DNA from: DASZZZ01 sp036260375
Lineage (GTDB): Bacteria > Actinomycetota > CADDZG01 > WHSQ01
Length of the DNA: 11,504 nucleotides
Assembly: GCA_036260375.1 (NCBI GenBank)
Contig: DASZZZ010000030.1
Coordinates: 1 to 11,504 of the forward strand
Direction: 5' to 3'
Shown: piece after piece, positions 1 through 9,181 of the stretch
Layout of the letters: each line of letters starts with the position of its first letter
How positions within the stretch are numbered: the stretch's first letter is position 1
Notes under the pieces: generated by a model
What the model was told of the DNA's origin: nothing
What the model saw: only the letters and a program-made list of their open reading frames with translations
Databases searched by the model: none
Made by a program: the position numbers and the translations under genes

Positions 1-1542
1 GGGCGTGACGCCGGTGGCGGCCATCACGTCGCGGTCGAGCCAGAACCCGGTCGAGCGCTCGTCCTGTATGAGCTCGTCGGCCTCGAGGCCGAAGTGCGCG
101 GCGGTGTGCGCGCGCAGGCGCTGCATGTGGATCGGGAAGCCCTGCTTGGACGGGAGGTCGGGGGCCGGGCCGTGGTCGGCGGTGAGCGCGAGAACCCACT
201 CGCCGCGGCCGACCTCGCGGTCGAGGAAGCGCACGAGCTCGGCGAGCTGCTCGTCGGTGTAGCGGATGATGCTCTCCATCTCCGGCGACAGCAGCCCGTA
301 GTCGTGGCCGACCGCGTCGACGTGCTTGTAGTTGGTGAACACGAGGTCGGGCACGTCGTCGTCGCCGAGGCCCTCGCGGCGCACGAGCTCCTGCAGCATC
401 GCGGTCTGCCGGATCGACCACACCGGGCTCGCGCGCTGCGCCTCGACCTCGCCGAGGTCGGCGCCGCCGAGCCACTTCCCGTCCCGCCGTCCGTCGGCCG
501 CGTCGACCGTGCGCACGTGGTCGTCGAGGCCCGGAAAGCCGACGAGGTAGTCGGGCAGCGAGTAGTACGCGGGGTTCGTGATCACGCGCGCGTCCTCCTC
601 GACGATCGCGGCGACGTCGCGGTCGCCGCCGGGGGAGTACGCGCCGTGCCCGATCATGCCCAGGTGCCACGTCTTGTAGCCGAACATCACGACCTTCGAA
701 ACGTTGCCCGTCGCGGCGTCGTAGAGATCGGCGAGCGCCGGGACCGCGATGTACTTCGGCGAGCGCCCGTCGTAGCTCGACACGACGTCGTCGCCGTCGC
801 GCACGGGGATGTCGACGATGCCGTGCTGCTTCGGGAACGTCCCCGTGCCGATCGACGCGTGGATCGGCGGCGTGACGGAAGGCGACGAGCCCGCGATCGC
901 GTTCGTGACGGACGTCCCCCGGTCCATCACCGCGCGCAGCTCCGGCCACGCGTCGGGCCACGTCTCCAGCCCGCTCCACCCGCCCCCGTCCCACACGATC
1001 GTGAGCACGAGGCGCGGGGGCACGGGACGGCGGTCCGCGGGCACGAGCGCCTCGGTCACGGCGCGGCCGGCGCGGTCCGACGGCCACGGCGTGTGCAGCA
1101 GCTCGGCGAGCGTCGGCGCGAGATCGGCGACGGTCGCCTCGCGGGCGAGCTCGACGTCGCCGCGGGCGCGCACGTAGCCGGGGCCGTAGAAGACCAGCGG
1201 GACGCGCTGGAGGTAGTCCCACGGCCCCGCGTGGTTGCTCGGGAAGTTGTTCGGCTCGCGCGCCGCGAACATCACGTCCGGCGAGCGACCCGGCATGTAG
1301 CCGCGGCGCATGCGGCGCACGAGCTCGACGTCGAGCGCGCAGCTGGCGGCGCGCCAGTCGACCGGAGCGGAGGTCACGCGCGGGATCGGCGTCGGCGGCG
1401 GCACTACCGGGCCCGACGGCGACGGGTCCCGGCGGTCGCCGCGCGCCGCACCGGCGTCGGCGCGGCCCCCGTCCGCCGGCGCGCCGGTGCACGCGGCCGC
1501 GAGCACGGCCGCCAGCGCGAGCGCGGCGATGCGGGGCGTCAC
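1..1542 (-). CDS. Secreted lipoprotein, type I phosphodiesterase / alkaline phosphatase superfamily (partial, C-terminus missing)
   Basis: Reading leftward from a GTG at 1542-1540, 514 codons stay open to the window edge, so the C-terminus is not visible. The start has GAGGAGG (1552-1546) just upstream. The N-terminus is hydrophobic (IAALALAAVLAAAC) with a lipobox-like AAA-Cys18, followed by a Gly/Pro/Ala-rich linker to about residue 60, so an exported membrane-anchored lipoprotein is likely. Superfamily metal-site motifs are clear: Asp185 (VWDGGG), probable nucleophile Thr224 (PSVTPPIHASIGTG), Asp409 and His413 (HVDAVGHDYG), Asp456-His457 (TADHGP). Oddly, the block NHAGPWDYLQRVPLVFYGPG followed by ATVADLAPTLAELL (residues 103-149), which normally closes the superfamily fold and supplies a zinc-binding His, comes before Asp185. 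The family hydrolyses phosphomonoesters, phosphodiesters or nucleotide pyrophosphates; the substrate here cannot be told. The gene is divergent from the pyr operon. Confidence 0.9.
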   Translation of the reverse strand, partial: MTPRIAALALAAVLAAACTGAPADGGRADAGAARGDRRDPSPSGPVVPPPTPIPRVTSAPVDWRAASCALDVELVRRMRRGYMPGRSPDVMFAAREPNNFPSNHAGPWDYLQRVPLVFYGPGYVRARGDVELAREATVADLAPTLAELLHTPWPSDRAGRAVTEALVPADRRPVPPRLVLTIVWDGGGWSGLETWPDAWPELRAVMDRGTSVTNAIAGSSPSVTPPIHASIGTGTFPKQHGIVDIPVRDGDDVVSSYDGRSPKYIAVPALADLYDAATGNVSKVVMFGYKTWHLGMIGHGAYSPGGDRDVAAIVEEDARVITNPAYYSLPDYLVGFPGLDDHVRTVDAADGRRDGKWLGGADLGEVEAQRASPVWSIRQTAMLQELVRREGLGDDDVPDLVFTNYKHVDAVGHDYGLLSPEMESIIRYTDEQLAELVRFLDREVGRGEWVLALTADHGPAPDLPSKQGFPIHMQRLRAHTAAHFGLEADELIQDERSTGFWLDRDVMAATGVTP

Positions 1543-1574
1543 GATCCTCCTCGTCGTCGGTCCGGCGGCGGGAC

Positions 1575-1603
1575 ACGCTACCGCCCGCGGCGCGAAATCG
1601 TTG
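1575..1603 (-). promoter_or_regulatory. Candidate promoter for the divergent lipoprotein gene
   Basis: On the - strand a TAGCGT hexamer (complement of 1575-1580) fits the TANNNT form of an actinobacterial -10 box. It would place transcription start near 1568 and give a short leader of about 25 bases before the GTG at 1542. The -35 position at 17-base spacing (1598-1603) reads CAACGA, a poor match that overlaps the -35 of the opposing pyr promoter. Called by eye only. Confidence 0.3.
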
Positions 1604-1629
1604 CCGCGCGCCCGCGCGCCCGCTATCGT
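1601..1629 (+). promoter_or_regulatory. Candidate promoter of the pyr operon (-35 TTGCCG, -10 TATCGT)
   Basis: TTGCCG at 1601-1606 and TATCGT at 1624-1629 are separated by exactly 17 bases, a good match to a housekeeping sigma-70-type promoter in a GC-rich genome. Initiation about 5-8 bases after the -10 box would fall at 1634-1637, only a few bases before the PyrR-binding hairpin begins at 1641. The mRNA would then open directly with its regulatory element. The position is inferred from sequence, not from a mapped 5' end. Confidence 0.6.
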
Positions 1630-1640
1630 GGGGACCGGAG

Positions 1641-1676
1641 TCCTTTAAGACCTGGCCCCGAGAGGCCGGAAAGGAG
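1641..1676 (+). promoter_or_regulatory. PyrR-binding RNA hairpin masking the first ribosome binding site
   Basis: The RNA folds as a two-part stem. TCCTTT (1641-1646) pairs with AAAGGA (1670-1675); an internal asymmetric loop follows; CC (1651-1652) pairs with GG (1668-1669); after a bulged T, GGCC (1654-1657) pairs with GGCC (1664-1667). The six-base tip CCGAGA (1658-1663) fits the CNGNGA loop that PyrR proteins recognise, followed by the typical GAGGC sequence. The lower stem contains AGGAG (1672-1676), the Shine-Dalgarno of the ATG at 1683, so PyrR bound with UMP/UTP should stabilise the closed form and block translation. This matches PyrR-dependent translational repression described in Mycobacterium smegmatis rather than the attenuation of Bacillus. 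There is no terminator-like hairpin with a T-run in the leader. Confidence 0.85.
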
Positions 1677-1682
1677 CCGCAC

Positions 1683-1730
1683 ATGAGCATCTCTCGCGCG
1701 AGCGCGTCCCGGCCGGGATGCGCTCTTTGA
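1683..1730 (+). CDS. 15-codon leader ORF overlapping the pyrR start
   Basis: ATG at 1683 sits 6 bases after the AGGAG (1672-1676) buried in the PyrR hairpin, the only good Shine-Dalgarno in the leader. It reads MSISRASASRPGCAL and stops at TGA 1728-1730, in a different frame from pyrR. It overlaps the first four codons of pyrR, whose ATG (1718) has no convincing Shine-Dalgarno of its own. The simplest reading is that ribosomes enter here, terminate just past 1718 and reinitiate on pyrR, so closing the hairpin would silence pyrR and genes coupled to it. The peptide sequence itself probably does not matter. The alternative is an indel in the assembly that separates one longer pyrR into two frames. 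Confidence 0.6.
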   Translation: MSISRASASRPGCAL

Positions 1731-2320
1731 CGTCGGCCGGAGGATCGCCCGACGCACCGGCGCCCCCGGGGGCCGACCGCTTCGTCGTCAAGGCGACCGT
1801 GATGTCCGCCGACGACGTCCGGCGCGCGCTCACGCGCATCGCGCACGAGATCGTCGAGTCCAACCGCGGCGCCGACGACCTCGTGGTCGTCGGGATCCGC
1901 ACGCGCGGCGCGCCGCTGGCCGACCGGATCACGCGCGCGATCGCCGGGTTCGAGGGCGTCGACGTCCCGTTCGGCGCGCTCGACGTCACGCTGTATCGCG
2001 ACGACGTGTCGCTGCGGGGGCCGCGCAGCCTCGAGGCGACCACGGTCCCCGGCGACGTCGACGGGCGCGTCGTCGTGCTCGTCGACGACGTCCTCTACAC
2101 CGGCCGGACGGTGCGGGCCGCGTTCGACGCGCTGCTCGACCTCGGCCGCCCGCGCGCGATCCGTCTCGCGGTGCTCGTCGACCGCGGCCATCGCGAACTG
2201 CCGATCCGGGCCGACCACGTCGGCAAGAACCTGCCGACGTCGTCCACGGAGGTCGTCAAGGTCAAGGTCGCGGAGATCGACGGCGAGGACGCCGTCCTGA
2301 TCGGGGAGCACGACGCATGA
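1718..2320 (+). CDS. pyrR: Bifunctional pyr operon RNA-binding regulator / uracil phosphoribosyltransferase PyrR
   Basis: PyrR binds the leader hairpin of pyr mRNA when UMP or UTP is high and reduces expression; many members also convert uracil and PRPP to UMP. The 200-residue protein shows the family pattern throughout: RRALTRIAHEIVESNRG (35-51), GIRTRGAPLADR (59-70), LDVTLYRDDV (88-97), the PRPP-binding loop VVVLVDDVLYTGRT (118-131), and VDRGHRELPIRADHVGKNLPTS (154-175). An extra stretch of about 20 Gly/Pro/Ala-rich residues precedes the usual start, so 200 residues is slightly long. ATG 1718 is the first start after an in-frame TAA at 1646; ATG 1802 would give a shorter form but cuts into the conserved N-terminus. 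Translation probably depends on the overlapping leader ORF. The stop overlaps the pyrB start (ATGA). Confidence 0.96.
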   Translation: MRSLTSAGGSPDAPAPPGADRFVVKATVMSADDVRRALTRIAHEIVESNRGADDLVVVGIRTRGAPLADRITRAIAGFEGVDVPFGALDVTLYRDDVSLRGPRSLEATTVPGDVDGRVVVLVDDVLYTGRTVRAAFDALLDLGRPRAIRLAVLVDRGHRELPIRADHVGKNLPTSSTEVVKVKVAEIDGEDAVLIGEHDA

Positions 2321-3252
2321 TCAAGCACCTGCTGTCGATGGACCAGCTCGACGCGGCGGCGATCACGCGCGTCCTCGACACCGCCGAGTCTCTGCGACAG
2401 GTCACCGACCGTCCGATCAAGAAGCTGCCGACGCTGCGCGGACGAACCGTCTGCAACCTGTTCTACGAGGCGTCGACGCGCACGCGCATCTCGTTCGAGC
2501 TCGCCGCCAAGCGGCTGTCGGCCGACGTCATCAACTTCAGCGCCGACGCCAAGTCGAGCGTCGCCAAGGGCGAGTCGTTCAAGGACACCGCGTGGACGCT
2601 CGAGGCGATGGGCGTCGACGCGATCGTCGTGCGGCACGGGTCGTCGGGCGCGCCGGAGCAGCTGTCGCGCTGGGTGCGCGCGAGCGTCCTCAACGCGGGC
2701 GACGGCGCGCACGAGCATCCGACGCAGGCGCTGCTCGACCTGTTCTCGATACGGGAGCGGTTCAAGGACTTCGACGGGCTGCACGTCGCGATCGTGGGCG
2801 ACGTCGCGCACTCTCGCGTCGCGCGCTCCAACGTCAAGGGCCTCGTCACCATGGGCGCGCGCGTGACGCTCGTCGGGCCCCCGACGCTCATCCCGCCGCA
2901 GGCGCGCTCGTGGGGCGCCGACATCTCCTACGACCTCGACGACGTGCTCGGCGACGTCGACGTCTGTTACCTGCTGCGGGTGCAGAAGGAGCGTTTGTCG
3001 GAGCCGCTGTTCCCGAGCGCGCGCGAGTACGCGGCGCTGTGGGGCCTCGACGCGCGGCGCGTCGCGCGCATGAAGCGCGACGCGCTCGTGATGCATCCCG
3101 GCCCGATGAACCGCGGCGTCGAGATCGCGGCCGACGTGTCGGAGCTGCCGCGTTCGATAATCCTCGACCAGGTCGCGAACGGGCTCGCGGTGCGCATGAG
3201 CCTGCTGTACCTCATGCTCGGAGGACGCGACGACGACGGAGGTGCGACATGA
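2317..3252 (+). CDS. pyrB: Aspartate carbamoyltransferase catalytic subunit
   Basis: This enzyme condenses carbamoyl phosphate with L-aspartate to carbamoyl aspartate, the committed step of cytoplasmic pyrimidine synthesis. The 311-residue length is normal for a catalytic chain. Carbamoyl phosphate-binding STRTR lies at 53-57, the mobile-loop region SSVAKGES around Lys84, HPTQ at 134-137, the aspartate-domain RVQKER at 221-226 and HPGPMNRG at 260-267, so all catalytic signatures are intact. GGGGAG (2303-2308) lies 8 bases before the ATG, which overlaps the pyrR stop. No pyrI regulatory chain is seen; the next gene encodes a dihydroorotase, so control would come from PyrR and possibly from PyrB-PyrC association, which is known in Aquifex but not shown here. 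Confidence 0.98.
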   Translation: MIKHLLSMDQLDAAAITRVLDTAESLRQVTDRPIKKLPTLRGRTVCNLFYEASTRTRISFELAAKRLSADVINFSADAKSSVAKGESFKDTAWTLEAMGVDAIVVRHGSSGAPEQLSRWVRASVLNAGDGAHEHPTQALLDLFSIRERFKDFDGLHVAIVGDVAHSRVARSNVKGLVTMGARVTLVGPPTLIPPQARSWGADISYDLDDVLGDVDVCYLLRVQKERLSEPLFPSAREYAALWGLDARRVARMKRDALVMHPGPMNRGVEIAADVSELPRSIILDQVANGLAVRMSLLYLMLGGRDDDGGAT

Positions 3253-4562
3253 GCGCGTACGTCGTGCGCGGGGGCCGCGTTGTCGACCCGGAGACCGGCA
3301 CCGACCGCGTCGCCGACGTCGTCGTGCGCGACGGAGTCGTCGCCGAGATCGCCCCCGGTGCAGCGGCGTCCGGCGCTGAGGAGCTCGACGCGCGCGGCTG
3401 CGTCGTCGCGCCGGGGCTCGTCGACCTGCACGCGCACGTGCGGGAGCCGGGCCGCGAGGACGAGGAGACGATCGCGTCCGCGTCGGCCGCCGCCGCGGCA
3501 GGGGGCTACACCGCCATCCAGGCGATGCCGAACACCGATCCGGTCGCCGACGTCGCCGCGGTCGTCGAGAAGGTCTGGGCGCTCGGGCGCGACGTCGGGC
3601 TCGTCGACGTCGTTCCGGCGGGCGCGCTGAGCCGCGGGCTCGCGGGGGCCGAGATGGCCGACCTCGGCGAGATGGCGCGCAGCGCGGCGCGCGTGCGGAT
3701 GTTCACCGACGACGGCCACGGCGTCCAGAACGCGCTGTTCGCGCGGCGCGCGATGGAGTACCTCGTCGCGTTCGACGCGGTCTACGCCGAGCACTGCGAG
3801 GACGCGGCTCTCGCCGCGGGCGGCCAGATGCACGAGGGCGAGCGCTCGCAGCGGCTCGGGCTGCGCGGCGTCCCGGCCGCGGCCGAGGAGCTGATGGCGG
3901 CGCGCGACGTCGCGCTGGCGCGCCTGACCGGCTGCCGCCTGCACCTGCTGCACGTGTCGACCGCCGGCACCGTCGAGATCGTCAGGCGCGCCAAGGCCGA
4001 CGGCGTGCGCGTGACGGCGGAGGCGACGCCGCACCACTTCACGCTCACCGACGAGGCGCTCGAGCGCTACGACCCCAACGCCAAGGTCAACCCGCCGCTG
4101 CGGACGGAGGCCGACCGGCGCGCGCTGATCGCGGGGCTCGCCGACGGCACGATCGACGCCATCGCGACCGACCACGCGCCGCACGCGCGGGAGGAGAAGG
4201 ACCAGGAGCTCGAGTTCGCGCCGCCGGGCATGGTCGGGCTCGAGACCGCGCTGCCGCTGGCGCTGTCGGAGCTCGTGGAGCCGGGACACGTGTCGCTGCT
4301 CGACGTGATCGACCGCATGTCGCGCGCGCCGGCCCGCATCCTCGGGCTCGACGGTCACGGGCGCCTGGCGCCGGGGGCGCCGGCGAACGTGGTCGTGTTC
4401 GACTCCGACGCCGCCTACGACGTCGACCCCGACGCGTTCCGGTCGCGCGGCCGCAACACGCCGTTCGGGGGCCGGCGCGTGCGAGGACGCGTGCGGCACA
4501 CGCTGCTGCGCGGCCGGCCCACCGTGCGCGCCGGGCGCGTCGCCGGCGAGGTGCTGGTGTGA
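3249..4562 (+). CDS. pyrC: Dihydroorotase, type I
   Basis: This amidohydrolase cyclises carbamoyl aspartate to dihydroorotate. The 437 residues match the longer type I (Bacillus/Aquifex-like) class rather than the E. coli type II enzyme. Expected zinc ligands are visible: His61 and His63 (DLHAHVREPG), Asp154/Asp155 (MFTDDG, an Asp where type II enzymes use a carboxylated Lys), His182 (AEHCED), His235 (LLHVSTA) and Asp308 (ATDHAPH). The substrate-binding segment QAMPNTDP is at 91-98 and the C-terminal NTPFGG at 403-408. The reading frame is open far upstream (from 2592) inside pyrB, but homology begins at the ATG at 3249, preceded by GGAGG (3238-3242) and overlapping the pyrB stop as ATGA. Confidence 0.97.
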   Translation: MSAYVVRGGRVVDPETGTDRVADVVVRDGVVAEIAPGAAASGAEELDARGCVVAPGLVDLHAHVREPGREDEETIASASAAAAAGGYTAIQAMPNTDPVADVAAVVEKVWALGRDVGLVDVVPAGALSRGLAGAEMADLGEMARSAARVRMFTDDGHGVQNALFARRAMEYLVAFDAVYAEHCEDAALAAGGQMHEGERSQRLGLRGVPAAAEELMAARDVALARLTGCRLHLLHVSTAGTVEIVRRAKADGVRVTAEATPHHFTLTDEALERYDPNAKVNPPLRTEADRRALIAGLADGTIDAIATDHAPHAREEKDQELEFAPPGMVGLETALPLALSELVEPGHVSLLDVIDRMSRAPARILGLDGHGRLAPGAPANVVVFDSDAAYDVDPDAFRSRGRNTPFGGRRVRGRVRHTLLRGRPTVRAGRVAGEVLV

Positions 4563-5716
4563 GCGGGCCGGCGCTGCTCGCGCTCGAGGACGGCGTCGTG
4601 CTGGAGGGGCGCGCGCTCGGCGCGCCGGGCACGGTGACCGGCGAGGTGTGCTTCAACACCGGCATGACGGGCTACGAGGAGATCCTGACGGACCCGAGCT
4701 ACCACGGTCAGATCGTCGCCCTCACGGCGCCACACGTCGGCAACACCGGCATCAACGGCGACGACGCGCAGGCGGCGCGGCCGTGGGTCGCGGGGCTCGC
4801 CGTGCGCGACGCGGCGCGCGAGCCGTCGTCGTGGCGCGCCCGCGGCACGCTCGACGACTTCCTGTCGCGCCACGGCGTGCCGGGCATCTCCGAGCTCGAC
4901 ACGCGCCGGCTCACGCGCCACGTACGCACGCGCGGCGCGATGAGGGCCGCGCTGTCGTCCGAGGTCCTCGATCCGTCGGAGCTCGTCGACGTCGCGCGCG
5001 CGGCCCCCTCGCTCGTGGGGCGCGACCTCGTCCGCGAGGTGACGACCGCGCGGCCCTACGGGCACGGTCGCGACGACGCCGTCCGCCGTCCGTTCGGACC
5101 GCCGGTGCGCCTCGGCGTGCCGGCGCTGCGCGTCGCCGCGTTCGACTTCGGCGTCAAGCGCGCCCTGCTCGACTCGCTCGCGGCCGAGGGCTTCGACGTC
5201 ACGGTCGTCCCCGCGTCGACGCCGGCCGCGGCGATCCTCGGCGGCGGCTACGACGGCGTGTTCCTGTCGAACGGCCCCGGCGATCCCGAGCCGGTGACGT
5301 ACGCGGTCGACACGATCGCGGCGCTGCTCGGGCGCGTGCCGGTGTTCGGCGTGTGCCTCGGCCACCAGCTGCTCGCGCTCGCGCTCGGCGCCCGCACGTT
5401 CAAGCTGCCGTTCGGCCACCGCGGCTCGAACCACCCGGTGCGGCGCGTCGGCGAGGCGCGCGTCGAGATCACCGCGCAGAACCACGGCTTCGCGGTCGAC
5501 GAGGCGTCGCTCGGCCCGACGGCGGCGCGCCTCACGCACGTGAACCTCAACGACGGGACGGTCGAGGGCGTCGAGGTCCCCGGCGTCGCGTTCTCGGTGC
5601 AGTTCCATCCCGAGGCGGGGCCCGGCCCCCACGACGCGCGCGGCCTGTTCGCGGAGTTTCGTGACTTCGTCCACCGCTTCGAGCCGGCCGGAGCGCCGCT
5701 GGGCGCGGGCGCGTAG
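4559..5716 (+). CDS. carA: Carbamoyl-phosphate synthase small (glutaminase) subunit
   Basis: CarA hydrolyses glutamine and passes ammonia through a tunnel to CarB for carbamoyl phosphate synthesis, feeding pyrimidine and usually arginine synthesis. The N-terminal CPSase domain shows LEDGVVLEGRALG and VCFNTGMTGYEEILTDPSYHGQ (residues 9-51) and ISELDTRRLTRHVRTRGAMRA (110-130). The class I glutamine amidotransferase domain follows from about 188, with the nucleophile Cys266 in FGVCLGHQ, and His350 and Glu352 in QFHPEAGPGPHD completing the triad. The length of 385 is normal. The start is GTG at 4559, overlapping the pyrC stop as GTGA, with GAGG (4548-4551) 7 bases upstream. It is separated from carB by a 35-codon ORF instead of the direct overlap used elsewhere in this operon. 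Confidence 0.97.
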   Translation: MSGPALLALEDGVVLEGRALGAPGTVTGEVCFNTGMTGYEEILTDPSYHGQIVALTAPHVGNTGINGDDAQAARPWVAGLAVRDAAREPSSWRARGTLDDFLSRHGVPGISELDTRRLTRHVRTRGAMRAALSSEVLDPSELVDVARAAPSLVGRDLVREVTTARPYGHGRDDAVRRPFGPPVRLGVPALRVAAFDFGVKRALLDSLAAEGFDVTVVPASTPAAAILGGGYDGVFLSNGPGDPEPVTYAVDTIAALLGRVPVFGVCLGHQLLALALGARTFKLPFGHRGSNHPVRRVGEARVEITAQNHGFAVDEASLGPTAARLTHVNLNDGTVEGVEVPGVAFSVQFHPEAGPGPHDARGLFAEFRDFVHRFEPAGAPLGAGA

Positions 5717-5748
5717 AGTGCACGCGACACCGACGCCGAGGAGGGCCC

Positions 5749-5856
5749 ATGGGACGAGGCGACCGCAAGTCGACGCGCTGGAAGAAGGATCGCCAGCGCA
5801 AGCGCAAGATGCGCGCGACGCGCAAGGCCGAGGCCAGGGGAGCGCGCCGCCGCTGA
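5749..5856 (+). CDS. Small Arg/Lys-rich protein of 35 residues, function unknown
   Basis: An ATG at 5749 has a strong Shine-Dalgarno (GAGGAGG, 5738-5744) 4 bases upstream and runs to TGA 5854-5856. By my count it has 12 Arg, 6 Lys and only 3 acidic residues (net about +15); it starts MGRGDRKSTRWKK and ends RGARRR. Codons are mostly C/G-ending like the neighbours, and the strong ribosome site argues that it is translated. The opening MGxGDR resembles ribosomal protein bTHX (Thx, which begins MGKGDRRTRR, or GKGDRRTRR in the mature protein), but the rest does not match what I recall of that family, so I do not name it. A ribosome- or RNA-associated peptide, or a translated leader controlling carB, are both possible. 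It sits 32 bases after carA and 52 bases before carB. Confidence 0.7.
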   Translation: MGRGDRKSTRWKKDRQRKRKMRATRKAEARGARRR

Positions 5857-5862
5857 GTCCGC

Positions 5863-5902
5863 GCGGGGGGCCGCGTGACCCCCGCCCACGACGACGGGGG
5901 AG
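5863..5902 (+). promoter_or_regulatory. Two mutually exclusive hairpins ahead of carB, one covering its ribosome binding site
   Basis: Hairpin A pairs GCGGGGG (5863-5869) with CCCCCGC (5879-5885): 7 G-C pairs around a 9-base loop. Hairpin B pairs CCCCCG (5879-5884) with CGGGGG (5895-5900): 6 G-C pairs around a 10-base loop. Both need the same C-run, so only one can form. B covers most of GGGGGAG (5896-5902), the Shine-Dalgarno placed 6 bases before the carB ATG. The small ORF stops at 5856, so a ribosome paused at its stop codon would reach into the 5' arm of A. The pairing is visible; a regulatory role is inference, and short G/C runs are common in this genome. Confidence 0.35.
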
Positions 5903-5908
5903 CCGCTG

Positions 5909-9177
<3,269 letters not shown>

Positions 9178-9181
<4 letters not shown>

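Noticed and set aside
94..1686. Long + strand open frame of about 530 codons over the lipoprotein gene
   Set aside because: The product is Arg/Val/Ala-rich with no recognisable motifs, while the opposite strand has a signal peptide and full catalytic motifs. It is a GC-rich antisense shadow.
1543..1717. Bacillus-style transcription attenuator (terminator/antiterminator) upstream of pyrR
   Set aside because: No stem followed by a T-run is present, and the leader is too short for a separate antiterminator. The hairpin directly covers a ribosome site.
1719..1731. CTTTGAC at the end of the leader ORF, identical to the core of the prfB programmed frameshift site
   Set aside because: A +1 shift there leads into the third frame, not the pyrR frame, and the upstream stimulatory AGGGGG is absent. 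Reinitiation explains the arrangement better.
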